Source: Nautilus pompilius
Lineage: Eukaryota; Mollusca; Cephalopoda; Nautilida; Nautilidae
Assembly (NCBI GenBank): GCA_018389105.1
Contig: JACATO010000306.1
Location: 755,001 to 819,000, forward strand
Direction of reading: 5' to 3'
Length of the DNA: 64,000 bases
Part shown: piece by piece, positions 50,741 through 63,496 of the stretch
Numbering within the stretch: position 1 is the stretch's first letter
How the letters are laid out: each line of letters begins with the position of its first letter
The notes under the pieces: generated by a model
The model's input: the letters and a program-made list of their open reading frames with translations, nothing else
The model's database searches: none
What the model was told of the DNA's origin: nothing
Program-made: the position numbers and the translations under genes

Positions 50741-51079
50741 TAAAAAAGCTACTTATGTAAAACGACATTTAATGGATTCATAACTGCCCAGTGAGTGCCC
50801 ACGTGTCTCCAGAAAAAGAGACCTTCGCGGTCCGAAATTATCCAAAAAAAAACAAATTTTTAATAAAGAAGTCTCCCTTTACCCATCCTGTCCGTTACAG
50901 AGTCTTATTATCTCTTTTCAAAAATGGTGATTATTTTTTAACTCTGTCTGTCATTTTGTTTTCTTTGATATGAACAGGTTCCAGAGAACTCAGCAATGTT
51001 TAATAACCTGAACACGTAAGCAAATGTGCCAACAGAGAAATCAGGTTGAAAAGCCAATAGAAATCTCTCTGTCTTCCCC
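50741..51079. other. Unique stretch, no gene seen
   Basis: Short 60-codon frames on both strands only. Confidence 0.5.

Positions 51080-51122
<43 letters not shown>
51080..51122. repeat. (CA)21 microsatellite
   Basis: Pure CA array. Confidence 0.97.
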
Positions 51123-51124
<2 letters not shown>

Positions 51125-52060
51125 TATACCGGAAAACTTTATTGCCATTAATTTTTCGAATTCTCATTCTATCTTAGTTATTTGATGAACGAGGCCCTCT
51201 TTCTGACTATCTGATGTTTAAATGACCCTTTAAAACTTGCTAACCATAACATAGAATTTCCTTAATAAAGCAACTTTAAAACTCAAGTGCACATCAGCTG
51301 TTCACTCGCCGTTATTCTTTATCATTCAGTCTTCTTCTCTTTCTGTCTGCAAAGTAAAAACAGAACAAAGACAATGAAAAGTTGGAGAAAAGTAAATATA
51401 AACTCTTAGCCGACCATCTGGTCTCGCTGATGATTTTAAACAGTAAATATTTTTTCTTAAAATGAGGCTATTATTTGTAATCATTTTCTCTTTGCTCTAA
51501 AACTTCTGATACCTACTTCAAGACGATTCTGAAAATGATTTTAGAAGTACAGCGGATATACAAATGGAAGCCTATGGGAAACTGAAGAAAAGGCCGCTTG
51601 GAAGAATGTTGTCAAATGAGATCGTGATATAAATTGGAGTCCATGAAAGCTGAAAAAAATAATTTGGACCAGTTTAAGATGAAATGATATCCACACTCAT
51701 CTCAACTATATATTCTGAAAGCTGAAACAAAAAATTTAAGTTAGCTTTGTGATCTCATACTAATACCCCAGCGGGCGTGATCCAATCTAGCCAGACATAC
51801 AAAGTTCTAATACTCAAATCTGACAAATCTTATGTTAATTTTTCTTTTTTTAAGAAATTTCTATCTTAAAAGAAATTTCCGTTGATAATATTATGGTTAT
51901 GAATATTCCTGAGTTTAATTATTTATTTATTTTTCTATATCGATAATCAAAAAAGATTTTTTAGTTACATGAAAAGTAAAGCAACAAAGACTTGTGAGAG
52001 AACATCCGGATGCAACTTATAGTTCTTCAGAACTGCTGTATATGCAATAAATAATAGCAC

Positions 52061-52062
<2 letters not shown>
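51123..52062. other. AT-rich stretch with a weak ~75-bp repeat
   Basis: Two or three diverged copies near 51550-51740 share GATATA-AA-TGGA, then AAACTGAA/AAGCTGAA, then TTGGA. No gene recognised. Confidence 0.4.

Positions 52063-52109
<47 letters not shown>
52063..52109. repeat. (CT)23 microsatellite
   Basis: Pure CT array. Confidence 0.97.
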
Positions 52110-52113
<4 letters not shown>

Positions 52114-53149
52114 TTCTTTCTTCATTTAAAGTCTTAAGGTTCTGGCGATAATTTTCGAATTTCTACGTTCCTCAAAGCTTTTAAATAGCGCAACAAGAGA
52201 ACTAAGATACTTTCTCTGTTTATTTTAAATGGATGACATCAAACTTGATATAGCAAGAAGATGGTTGTTGCCTTAGCAGCATTCTCCGGTAAGATTTTCG
52301 AAAGCATTGTCATCGCTATGGCTAAATTTGGATGTCTATCACTGAAACAGTCTCCTTACTTTGGCATCGTTCTATCACGCATCTAATCAGCTTATTAAAT
52401 CGTAATGACACCTGTCAACATTTTAAACTCCACCAGATAACCAGTGACAAATCCGGAAAAACGATGCTGCTTTTACAACTGCCATTGCGATTTAGTAAAC
52501 TACTAAGCTGATTGCATTAGCTGATTAAATTACATGCACCTTGGGAACGAGTTAAAATTTCCCTGGCTAGATTAATTTATAGCTGATTTAGAGATGATCT
52601 AAAGAGGTGCAAAATTATTACAGACTGCAAGCAGGTTGAATTTATTTTCTCAGTCATTAACAAAACAAAACTACCAACGAAGATACTTATGGATTAGCTA
52701 AAGAGTAAAAAACACATTTCCCTAGTAGTCAGTAGAGTAACTATAAACGTTCGGCAAGACGGGGCAGAGAGACAAGTCGTGCTGAATAAAGCAAAAACAA
52801 TTCTATGTGGTGGTATTGGTCGGGAAAGGTTGTGTTAATAAATATATATAATTATTTTAAATGTAGTTTTGTCTTATTATCTGTTTCGTAGTGAAAAAAA
52901 ATCAGCCATAAAAGGATGGGAGGAAATTGTTTGTTTTTTTTTTTGCTTTAGTACATCACGCTGTTTCTTTATAAATAGTTTCCCTCTGACCGAAACCCAA
53001 GATTTCTTTATCTTTTATCCAATTACAAATGAGTTGATTTTTAAAGAAACCGATTCGCTCCGCTGTTTCCGTGGTGGTCCTCAGACCAATCCCGATGTCT
53101 CGTTTTTGTTAACACATAGTCTTCGATGAAGACGAGAAATAACTGCCCA
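52110..53149. other. AT-rich non-coding stretch
   Basis: An 86-codon plus-strand frame (52869-53129) is Phe/Ser-rich and has no family features. No gene supported. Confidence 0.5.
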
Positions 53150-53830
53150 AATCTATGTGGGAGTGTAGGGCTCTAAAACGTGGCACGTTTGAACACAGGT
53201 ATTATGGCAAAAAACGGGGATATTTCATCAGATGTCCAAATGCGAAATGTCACGGACGGTCGCCAATAGGAAACGAGGCTGTCGGCAGGAGGAGGGAGGA
53301 GATGTTGTTAATGTGCTGGTCGGGTTTTATCGTGAGAAACCAAATATTTAGGATAAACATCGGAGCCTGTCACGGTCAGGTGAGCTGGACACAGCCATTC
53401 TTCTAACAACAAACGAGATGGCTGCCTCGGGGTAGGAGTCGGAAGAAAAAGAAAAAAACGGCTCGACGTCTTTCTGTACCCAGTATTGGGACGTCTAGTA
53501 TGGGCCAAGGAATAATAGCTGCTTCCTACCTACTACGCGACATTGTGGCGACGTCTACCGGCTGACGCCGCTATGGCAGTAGGTTCTTTGTATAGAATGT
53601 GACGTCACACGCCGGGGAAGATAATCATACCTAGATATTAGTTGCTCACGGAAAAAGACAGACTAGCCTTTAGAAAAACGTGCCTCTTCTGCTCCTCTCC
53701 GCCCATGTTTGCGACTACAGGAACATCAGCAAGACGGAAGTAGAGGCCGCTGGTGAAAGGCTGCTGACGTCATCGTGACGCCAGCTCTGAGGTGGCCAGC
53801 TTCATCCATGTTTGTTGTTGCAAAGAAGAC
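53150..53830. promoter_or_regulatory. CG-richer island with two CRE palindromes
   Basis: Perfect TGACGTCA sites lie at 53600-53607 (inside the longer palindrome TGTGACGTCACA) and 53765-53772, the second followed at once by a TGACG half-site. A GCCAAT core is near 53262. CRE palindromes are bound by CREB/ATF bZIP proteins. No TATA or start signal is obvious, so promoter versus enhancer is open. Overlapping frames at 53155-53508 have no domain. Confidence 0.4.
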
Positions 53831-54628
53831 AAAAAGAAGAAAATGTTCTGGGAATTACATCCGCACTAGCAAAAGGCACTAACAGTAACTTCAAATAAAA
53901 TTTTTTAAAGATAAAATAAATAAACGTCGATAGCACAGTTGAATGGCCGCTAGAAGAGGATATAACATACACTAGAAAAGAATTTAAAAGTTTTTTTACT
54001 AAAAAATAAAACGTAAAGAATAACGTGTTTCATTGGCGCTGTGTGGTCGGCATAAATTCTCCTCCTGTTTATTGGCAGCATTCCAACAAGTGACTTTGCT
54101 GTCCCTGGTAAATATGGAGAACAAAGTTGAGTTTCACATCTTCAAATGTAAACTAAAACACACTGGTATGCGTGATTTAATGCAATAACTTTCTTTTTAC
54201 CCCACTTCTATTGATACTCTGTTGGCATGCAATCAGTCATCGACCGATTTATTGATGGATTATCATGATGATTATTATTCACGTGTTCTGATTAGATTGT
54301 AAAAGATAACATAACGAAAGTTCTGAGTACCTCCTTTATATATTTGGAAATATTTCTAATATTCTAACTTTTCTATTTATTCTCACCTTCAAATTAACAA
54401 AAAAATCAGAAAGTAAGGCTCAAAGAAACTGACAAGGAAGAGAATTCTAGATATGCTAATTACAGCGATCCTCCCTGCTAAGTCAGCCATTTCGTGACTT
54501 ACATATACTACGGTTGACATATCATCCCGCCGATCTTCTGCTACGATGGCAGAAGCGAATGTCTTTTAATATTTCTTCACGTCACTCACGGCCCACGTGG
54601 GGCACGCGCGTTCGTATTATATTTTTAG
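53831..54628. other. AT-rich stretch before exon candidate
   Basis: No gene recognised until the T-rich tract and AG at 54621-54628. Confidence 0.45.
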
Positions 54629-54738
54629 GTGCAAATTTCACCCAGCTGATAAAAGTGAACGACCAACAAGAGCAGAAGATGGAGTTTAGCCGTGACATAC
54701 AAAGGGTCATCAATGCCAATTTCAAAGAGGGTATTTAA
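54629..54738 (+). CDS. Exon candidate, probably terminal, family unknown
   Basis: A TTATATTTTTAG acceptor ends at 54628. The frame then reads ANFTQLIKVNDQQEQ, continues KMEFSRDIQRVINANFKE and stops at TAA (54736-54738). An AATAAA lies at 54774-54779, about 36 bp after the stop, so this fits a last coding exon. Alternatively a weaker donor at 54731 (GAGG|GTATTT) would make a 102-nt phase-1/phase-1 internal exon. The peptide is charged, amphipathic and more protein-like than neighbouring frames. It enters in phase 1, matching the exit phase of the 36090-36251 exon. An upstream ATG at 54514 gives a 74-codon frame without splicing. I cannot name the family. Confidence 0.35.
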
Positions 54739-55528
54739 AAGTTACCCGATAGATCGGAACACTGAATTATAAAAATAAAAAGATTAGAAAATATTTGAGA
54801 AAAAATACGAGACACATTTGTTGAAATAATTTATACCATAGTAGACAATTCTGAACAGAAAATCTCTTCGTTTTATTTCTTTTGTTCTATATGCAGTTAT
54901 CACTTGTGCAGACTTTATTATGTTTCTAATTTTCAATCTATTCACAAATATCCGCTCCCTGGTTTGGTTTCCTTTCTTGATGATTATAAAATACATAATG
55001 GGCGGTCGCTGTCTTTCTAAGAATCAGACTACAACTGATGTAAGCTAATCACAAGAATAATTATTAATTATTTTACGTTGTTTTCGTGCAGAAAATGCTA
55101 TTGTTTTTCCTTTACAGTATCTAATTCTTCACATACATTGTTCAGCTTTGAGCTGGATCCAGTAAGATTTATATCGATTCTTCTCTTCCATCTCCACTGC
55201 TGGATTTCTGTTCTCGCAATTATCATACAATAAATTCCTGCTTCGGTGTGAAAGCGATCTTCAATTACAAGCAAATCACATCTAAGTTAGACAAACTCGC
55301 TACGTTATCTTGGCGAAAACAACAATTTTGCTAACTACTCCTTATTTGCCTGAAATTTTAAAACCAAAATGCATAGCATTTGTACACAATTGTTCTCAAA
55401 CATTCCAAGTCTTTAGTTACAGGTGGTGCATCTGTGGTTCCGTTGGGACCTGTTGTAACAAATGTTTTAATTTTTATGGTTATTCATTTTTAATTCAGTT
55501 TTCACTGTTCTTTGTCAATCTTTTACTT
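54739..55528. other. AT-rich non-coding stretch
   Basis: Begins with the AATAAA noted above. Nothing else recognised. Confidence 0.5.
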
Positions 55529-55554
55529 TATTATTATTATTATTATTATTATTA

Positions 55555-55630
<76 letters not shown>
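55529..55630. repeat. (ATT)34 microsatellite
   Basis: ATT array with one phase break near 55554. Poly-Ile, poly-Leu and poly-Asn frames are its translations. Confidence 0.97.
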
Positions 55631-55632
<2 letters not shown>

Positions 55633-56560
55633 ATTTCAAACAGATTAGACTACTTTCAAACAATCTTATTATAAATTTCATTAAAGCATTAACAAAATCT
55701 ATCATCATGGGATTCTTTTCGTTATACTTTTGTCTGTAGTCGGCTGGTTGATGATGCACCTTTTCCGAAACCCGGCTGTTTTTTTTCATAGTATAAGATT
55801 GAAAAATCTAGGTAAAGTTCATTTCTGCTATTATCTTAAAGTTTTCAAAGATGTTTTCTTTGTTAGACTCTGATTATACATATAATTTTTTTAAATGTGC
55901 TCAATATACAAGATTCAAATGGCTGTTTTCATAGTATTATTAATATTTTATTTAACGTGAAAGCGAAATATACTGTCAGAGAAATAAATGTAAGCTCTTG
56001 GAACAACCAAAAGTCAAAGATCTCTCGACGTCCTGACGATAATTACAGCTTCCATTTTCCTTCTTACCCTTTTACAAATGCACATATTTTATATTCTTAA
56101 TTAGTTTTGTTTTTTTAATTTATATTTGTTTATTATTTTTTTAAAAATTATTCAGTCAGTTGGTCTTTTCCCTTTTTTCTTTGTTAATTTGTTTAAAAAT
56201 TATATTTTGAACTAAACTTTTAAAAAAATACTTCTGTTTGATTTTCTTTGTTATCTTCTCACCCTCTTTCCATAAACAGAGAAATAATAATTTAATGTTT
56301 CAGTTTACCTTTGTCCTTATTTTTCATCATCCGTGTTCTTTTTTCTTCTTCTTCTTTTGTTCCTTTTGTGTTTACTTCTTTCCTTTATCCGACCAATTCA
56401 TCTGCATATAAATCTCCTCTTCCCGTCTTCTCTCCCACCCGGAAAACGATTGTCAGTTGTTAATTCGAATCAATCATCTCCTTTCATACATCTAAAAAAA
56501 AGAAAAAAATTTTTGGCGAGTTATCGTTAAAAAGCCTTTTCGTTCGTAAACAAGCAGGGC
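55631..56560. other. AT-rich non-coding stretch
   Basis: T-rich runs around 56100-56400. No gene recognised. Confidence 0.5.
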
Positions 56561-57010
56561 CACTGTCTCGATCCTTCAGAGCCCTTCTGCGGGGCCCACT
56601 GAACCGTGTGACGGAGGCACGCACGGCAGCCGACCGGCAGGTGAACGGAAGTAGACCGGGTATTTTCCGCTTGACATAAAAGTTAGGGGGGAAAAGGAGG
56701 GGGCACACTTGCCGAACCAGCTGGTGGCGAGCGAATCGTATACAGGCTCATAAAGGGAAGATTTTGGACCTTTATCTTTTGATAGCCGCCTGAGTGTGGA
56801 CAATGGACGCCCGGCCAGCGAACACTTTTGTCCGATGTTTGTACATGTTTGACGGCAAGTGTGAATAGAAAGATAAACGGGTGGAGGGCGGCGTGGCGTG
56901 GGCAGAGCATAAAGACGTCAGGGTCTCGGTAAACAGACCCTAACTAGCTGGCCACACTCACCGGCAGACTTTGTAGGCGCGTGCGGACACCTCCACCCAC
57001 CCACCCCGCT
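56561..57010. other. CG-richer unique island
   Basis: About 450 bp of CpG-containing sequence with three overlapping minus-strand frames of about 75 codons (56484-56910), none with a domain. It contains a GGACAATGGAC SOX-like core near 56798 and a GACGTC near 56914. A regulatory island or a first exon are both possible. Confidence 0.3.
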
Positions 57011-57080
57011 TTTCCACGGTGCTGCGACATTAGAAATAAATAGACGATTTCCAAATTATAAGCTAAACCATCACCGCCGG

Positions 57081-57088
57081 CATCATCA

Positions 57089-57160
<72 letters not shown>
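57081..57160. repeat. Compound (CAT)-(ATT)-(AGT) microsatellite
   Basis: Three trinucleotide arrays in series: CAT to 57090, ATT to 57123, AGT to 57160. Confidence 0.97.
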
Positions 57161-59226
57161 TTTACAAGAAAGTATATCGATAAAGATGATCCAAACTAAA
57201 ATCCCTTTTCGTCCACCCTTTACAGCCAGGAAGGGGACACCATTTTAACAAAATCCTTCTATTAAAACACACACGGTTATTTGTACGCTGTATGATAGAA
57301 AGGGAGCGCACAAAACACCGTGGTAGAGTTACTTTGAACTCCGTATAACTTTACAAAGTTGATAGATGCCAACTGTTCCATATGTTTATTTAATACATGG
57401 ATAAGAAGTCATAGTGACCCAATAAAATTCTCATGTCAGAATCGTATGCACAAAGGTAGGAAGTCTTATTTTGACCTATAGACTCCATTTAAACTTTTTA
57501 TCACTGTTATATGTGGAGTACAAGAAGGCAAAAACCTGTACAGAAGGTAGTAATGTATGAAAGAGGATACTATATATATCTAACATTTAAGATATGTAGC
57601 CAATATGACTTACAGACTTGTGGATAGTAGACCATGTCTGGTTTAAATATATGTGATTATATGCAGATAATACTTCAAGGAAAGGAGTCATTTTGGCACA
57701 AATACGAGCTCCCTACATTTTAATATGGCCATATAGTAAGCAATGGATGCAAACAGGTAACAAATTTCGATAGAGTTATGCATTTATCACGTAGAAGCAG
57801 ATCAACATTTTCTTATACTACTTTTATGGTATGAATGATAGCATGCAGCAAAAGAAAAAAGGCATGGATAAATTTTGACTCATTAAGAGGTTTCTGAATT
57901 GGATTTGGAAGCCATGACAATTTATACATATTTCTCAGATTTGAACATTGTCTATAAAATTTATACACGAAGGTAATTTTTCGTTTTTGTGTGCAACATC
58001 GATGGGTTGCTGCTGTGCGTGTATATTAACTGAAAGTGGAGGTGTGTTTGACTAAAGATAGAGAGCTACAGAAGTTAAGATGGCCTGTGACCATACATTA
58101 CCAAGTTTCAGTGCTTGGGTACAGACAAAGAGCTAAGTAGTTATATAGACAAGAGGAACGATGCAGTGCTAAGTGCAGAAGGATTTATTGGAAGTCTTCG
58201 AAAAAGAGTGTCTCTAATTCTTCGTTTTCACTGTACGCTCTAGCTCAGTAAAGCTTAAAGAATTTCTTGGTTTAAAAAAACCTTTATGTTCTGGCAGACC
58301 GCAATGTATTCCTGCCGCTGTAACTGATGTAAATACTCTAAAACAAAGTTGCTGAGAAAAGCTGACTTTTTACTTACAGCAATTTCAAGTACGTGTTTTA
58401 CTGCCAGAAAACTCACTCAAAGAGCGCAGATGCATATAGAACAGGAGTACATTTACTGCTAAAGGCTCTGGAAGATAAAACGGGTCAAGCTATAATTGTA
58501 GGTTAACTACTAACTAGGCGATTGCTAAAAAAGAAACTGAATTAGTTTAGATTTAAGCAAGATGAGAGCGAAAGAGAAGTTTGCGAAATAACATCATGTG
58601 GTATACAAACGAGAAGGAATTAAGATTTGGAGCTTTAAGTGCTCCATCCTTTCGTGGGCTTTAAATTCAAGGCTACAGTACATCATAAAATCTGTTTTTT
58701 TTTTTTTTAGAAAAGCAGCTGAACGATTTTACATTGAATTTCTATGAAAGCAAAAAAAGAGAAATTAGTTCTATAAGGTATATAATAATAAGACCAGGAA
58801 AGTTGCTTCGTCCAGCAAGTCTTAAGGCAAAATTAATAGACTGTTCCATTAATTCCATTCTATCAGAACATCTGAATGAAAAAGAACCGAAGTAAGAATT
58901 TTTAGCCAGAGATTAGAAAGGACACCTCTAAGTTTTCATGATCTTGTACCAGACACTTCTTTTGATTTAAATATCCTTTGAGATATTAACTCCAGATATA
59001 AGCTGTGTTACCCAGAGTATCATTAGGGAGATGCATTGTGTGGTCCGTGCCTTAAGATTACAGAAGATAGTAAACTCCCTATCAGAGGAACGAAGGATAG
59101 TCGAAGCTTTAATTGGCATATTCTGTCTAGCGAGGTACAAAATAAATTCTGTTCAAAAGACGTCAATTTATGTCTATCTTACTGCACAAATGGGGTCAAC
59201 TATTAGGCAAATATATTAATTTCGTT
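57161..59226. repeat. Degenerate repetitive stretch, weak ~56-bp theme
   Basis: A theme of GG-A-A-GAAGTCAT-TTGACC recurs with heavy divergence: AAGTCATAGTGACCC at 57406, AAGTCTTATTTTGACCT at 57461, GAGTCATTTTGGCAC at 57685 and a weaker copy near 57866. The first three starts are 55 and 224 (4 x 56) bp apart. From 58.0 to 59.2 kb the sequence looks like decayed element or gene-remnant DNA with many stops, but I cannot assign it. Confidence 0.3.
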
Positions 59227-59227
59227 G

Positions 59228-59300
59228 GGCTGAAGCGTTGGTATAGTGTAACACCTACATCAATAACCAAACACTTCGTGGGTTCGAAACCAGCTCAGGC
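59228..59300 (+). mobile_element. tRNA-derived SINE head or tRNA pseudogene
   Basis: A perfect pol III B box GGTTCGAAACC (59281-59291) lies 42 bp after an A-box-like TGGTATAGTGT (59239-59249), the spacing found in tRNAs. Outer arms GGGCTGA and TCAGGCG can pair at 5 of 7 positions over a 73-nt span. The anticodon arm does not fold cleanly, so a functional tRNA is unlikely. The following 30-40 bp may be SINE body. Confidence 0.6.
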
Positions 59301-60439
59301 GGATTGTATAATCCAAAAATAGAAATACCTTCAACAAATTAACATCATCGTCTCGAAAACAGTTTCCTTTACGGACTAAACGCTGACAATGATGAGAGAA
59401 AGATTATCAAAACGTTTATTAGTTAGTTCTACTACTACTAATAATAAACTGATAGAAGATTCCCTAGCTAATCTTACTTTTTTTTTTTAAAATTGTGAAG
59501 AATTTTAATTATTTAAATTTCATTTTGAAGTCGAACCTAGAAAACGCGATAGGTTTGTAGCCCTCTTTTATTTCCAGGTAGAGATACTTCCTGTTATGGA
59601 CTGGGTTGTTTTATTTTTATATTTTACTTAATATCTAGTCTTATAATAATTCTGAACAACTGTGTTGGAATTCCTCCAAATGCTGAGGTTACACAAGCGC
59701 TGGATCTGTCTACCTTGATGATAAACTAAACAAATGGGAAAATTTATTGAAGAAACCCTTAAAAAAAAAAAAAGGTAGATATATTTGAAATTACAGCAGT
59801 AGAAGTAAATGGAAAAAAAAAATTAAAGTAGGCAATCTACTGTTAGTAATATTGAAAAAAGACAAAAATAAATTGTTGATGACTTAGCCAACTAGCTTTG
59901 GAACAAAATCAATTGACCATGACACCTGGCAGTAAAGTTTGAAGAGAATAAAATTTAACATATTTAGATTTATTCAGAATTCGTGATTTTCTCATTGTTG
60001 CATAAGTTTGAATTTGCAAAGGAAATAGAGTGATAACCTTGTAAAAATTTTCTAGTTTCATTAGAATTATGGCGGTGGATATAATTCCAAGATAGGTCTC
60101 TTTTTTCCGTCTCGCTCTACATTCAAACCAGGCTCCAAACTTTAAAGTGATTAGTTTAAAGAAAGCCTTTTAAAAAATCTGCAGTTCGAAAACGTACGAT
60201 AACAATCTGCTATAGGAAAGAGTGAAAAAACTGAAAATCATAAAACCCTAGAAGCCAAACCATTTGTTTAAGTCCCTTTTCAACTTGAAACTGATTAAAG
60301 TTATGTCTGACACGCCGCTGGTCATCATGTCGCTATTGGAACGCTTCCAAATATATATCAGAGTTGTTTCTATGCTGGAGTTTTCCTTCTTGTCGAACCT
60401 TTGTCCTGACTTTCGAAGTCTAAGAATTCCTCACAGCGG
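59301..60439. other. AT-rich non-coding stretch
   Basis: Contains A-rich runs near 59760-59773 and 59813-59823. An 82-codon frame at 60264-60512 runs into the repeat copy that follows and is not convincing. Confidence 0.5.
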
Positions 60440-60603
60440 AGAGCTGGAAGTGAAAAGGAGTTGGGAATTAAGCCTTGGTAACCAAAAAAGTATTTACCGA
60501 GGTACGGTTTAGGGGTTCTCAAGCGGTGGGTCAAACTGCAAACAAGTCAATGGCTACCTGCAGAACCTTCACTACATGTCCCCGGAAAACCCTACTAAAA
60601 CCG
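60440..60603 (+). repeat. Interspersed repeat, copy B
   Basis: Same family as the copies at 49.3 and 63.7 kb: CTTGGTAACCA at 60474 on, ACCGAGGTACGG, TTCTCAAG, then CAAGTCAATGGCTACCTGCA (60543 on), GAACCTTCACTACAT and GGAAAACCCTACTA. Similarity to copy A extends leftward to about 60440 (GAGAGCTGGAAG against GTGAGCTAGGAG). Confidence 0.65.
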
Positions 60604-61090
60604 GAAGAAATCCACACGGCAGGCTGATGAAGAAGAGCAAGAAAAACCGAGGTACACCACACCCTGCCGCTCCCAATTTGGATTTGTGCTCAGGTCCTTG
60701 ACCATAGCAGTCAAGACGTCCCTGGATCCGCAAGTTAGGAAACACGGTAATAAAAATACCAATAACCGAAGAAGACCAAGAGACTCAGATGACTGACTAA
60801 AATAAACTGTAACTACCCTAATTACCTTAAACAAGCAGACTCTAGCTGGTTATTTACTGAAAAAGTTCTTCCACTTGTTCACTTATAAATAATCCCACTG
60901 TAGAAAAAAAGGGGGAGTGCTCTGGCTGAAATGGATTGTATCTGAAATCGCTGGTTAAAAGGTAGGCGATTATATAAGGACTTTTGTTCTGGAAAGCAGA
61001 GTTGAATTGTTGGAAATCTTGTATCAAGAAATAAGAACATAAACGCATTTGACTGAATATGAATATCTTCTTCATAACTTGCCTTTCTAT
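60604..61090. other. Mixed stretch right of copy B
   Basis: CG-richer to about 60800, perhaps a continuation of the element, then AT-rich. No gene. Confidence 0.4.
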
Positions 61091-61112
61091 GAGAGAGAGA
61101 GAGAGAGAGAGA
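61091..61112. repeat. (GA)11 microsatellite
   Basis: Pure GA run. Confidence 0.95.
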
Positions 61113-61775
61113 ATTTTAGAAAGGAAAAATATATCGGCATATTTTATTGAGTTCGATATTCCACAATGGTGCTAGTATGGACGGTGGGATCGATAGTTCT
61201 TCCAAAAATTTGGTGCAGTCTACAGGTAGCTAGACACTTCAGAGCTGGATACCTTCTGTAGACTACAATGTTTTCGGACTCTCTCACTCTACTCTGCCGC
61301 GCTATTCTCTACACTACTACATAATATCGCATACTATACTATTTTTTGCTATATTAGACCATAGGAGGAAAAAAAGGATTGCAAGCAAAGCAAAAGCGAT
61401 AAATAGCATTGAAGTTAACTAAAATATGAGAAACAATAATAGAAATCATTACGCTACATTTATAGACCTACCCGTAATTCACTGGCTAGTGTACGTTTGA
61501 ATGAAGTAAAACTTTTTGTGATGAAATTTTTACTGAAATTGATACAGTTTGACTTCCTGTTAAATTCTTACATTTAAATCAATTATAGATTCATCTTTAA
61601 GGGAACTTGAACATGGTAAAAAAAAGAACTAGGAGAAGTAAATAAAAATTATTTTTAATAACAGATACGTTATTCCAATAGAAGCAGGCCGTAATGGTGT
61701 CCGGCCTGGTTTCATTTGAACAACGTCCTTAGTACTTATTTAGTTGCAACTCTGTCTTATCCACTGTAGCAACGT

Positions 61776-61776
<1 letters not shown>
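61113..61776. other. AT-rich non-coding stretch
   Basis: No gene or repeat recognised. Confidence 0.5.

Positions 61777-61852
<76 letters not shown>
61777..61852. repeat. (AAT)25 microsatellite
   Basis: Pure AAT array. Confidence 0.97.
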
Positions 61853-63477
61853 CACGATAATCATTATTATATTTTAGTGAGATAAAACAAAAACAAAGTT
61901 AAAGAGTCAGAACTAAGCTTAGCAAAGAGACTCCGCTGTCGCTCTATCTTGTTTTTCTCGAAGGAATACATTCTAAGAAAATGGCTGATGATATTAATAA
62001 ACGTTCTCAAAATTATTTAAAACTTTTTCATCGTTTAAAACAAATTAACAAGAGAATTAAACGACACCCCTAACAGCTTTACTGGCAAATGTATCCTCTC
62101 TTTTATTATCTAAAGTAAAACTTTAAAAGAAATTTTAAAATTAGTATATTTTAGATACTACTAATTGTACGACGACCCGATATACATATTACGCCCTAAC
62201 ATTATCCGGTCTGGCTTCATTTGAACATCTCTAGTATATATTCACTCAAAGGCTGATGGGATTTAAATTCCATTTAGATCCCGAATTTTGGAAAGAAGAG
62301 TTGATTTAGAGCTTTGATCAGATAATGTTTTGGATTTCTATGAAATAATTTCAAAAAATTTCCTTTTTTAGAAAAGAAAAATGAAACAATTCGTCCTGCT
62401 CATTCTTGAAGCCATTCGTTTTTCGAAAACATTCAAGGCTGATATAGAACAATGCGAGACACGTTCTTGGAAAACTTACACGATCTAGTAAACGGAGATT
62501 TCTCCGTAATTTTTTATCTGGAGATAGTGAATGGTGAAAAACGAAGTTCTTATGACTTTTCTCAGATAAGATTAATTAGATCTCGCACGTACCCCGGGTG
62601 TTTGGTCCGACAGACGCTGACTATGCCGGGAACTCTATTTCCTGACGCATCCCGGTAAAATTTATTGCGACAGATTGTTAGTAAAACAGACAGGATTCAT
62701 TTAGTTGCTACGTACGCTGACTGGACGATTGTACTTAGCCATAAATCTCATCTGGATGACGTCAGAGTTTGTACAGGATCCGCGTTACCCTCAGGATAAA
62801 TAACATACGAAATTTTTCTTCACTAAGACATTTTGTTTCTTTATGGTGCTCGAATACCTGGCTTTTTTCAGATATTAGCATCTTCGTCACACTTTGGTTA
62901 AACCGTTCGTCAGATACTTTTCACCTCGTGCCTTTTAAAAAATTGATAACATTATGCAAACCTGAATTTACATTTTCTCTAGGAATTACTTTTTAGATGC
63001 ATGCATTTTGTTATAGTTCCTAATTAGCTCTATAGCCACTGTTACTCCGCCTCCTAAGAAAGGACTCTCAGATATTCAACAGATGCTGCCCCAAACGGTT
63101 TACTTTACAAAATTTTCGGCCGGGTGCAGTGGAACATCACTTGATTTATTTAATTATCTGCCGAGACACAGCAGAGGCAGACTACATTATATTGTCTTTA
63201 AACAACAAGTAATAAATAAAGAAAAATGTTGTCATTTTATGACCGGTGTTTCACCTTTAATTGTCTCGTGTCTAAACATTTGTAGGTTACAGCACATTTA
63301 GCGGATGTTGATAGAGCGACGTTTTATAAATGAGGCTATATGTGTGTTTATATGGATTTTTCTTGTTCCTCAGACTTTTACTCAGTCATTATCGGTTGTA
63401 ACGGCTCACCGTTGTTCTGTAACCAGCCAAGTTTTGTTTTTACTGAACACCTGACTGGGCAAATACACTACTAAACT
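61853..63477. other. AT-rich non-coding stretch with one CRE
   Basis: A perfect CRE palindrome TGACGTCA lies at 62757-62764. Frames of 68-75 codons at 62452-62658, 62769-62996 and 63083-63301 have no family features. Confidence 0.45.
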
Positions 63478-63496
63478 ATTATTATTATTATTATTA
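63478..63496. repeat. (TTA)6 microsatellite
   Basis: Short pure TTA run. Confidence 0.9.

Noticed and set aside
54629..54738. Assignment of the peptide to the nicotinic acetylcholine receptor family
   Set aside because: The QLIKVNDQQEQ stretch faintly recalls that family's early extracellular region, but the following residues do not fit and the expected tryptophan motif is absent.
59228..59300. Functional tRNA gene
   Set aside because: The anticodon arm does not fold cleanly and the acceptor stem has mismatches, so a tRNA-derived SINE or pseudogene is preferred.
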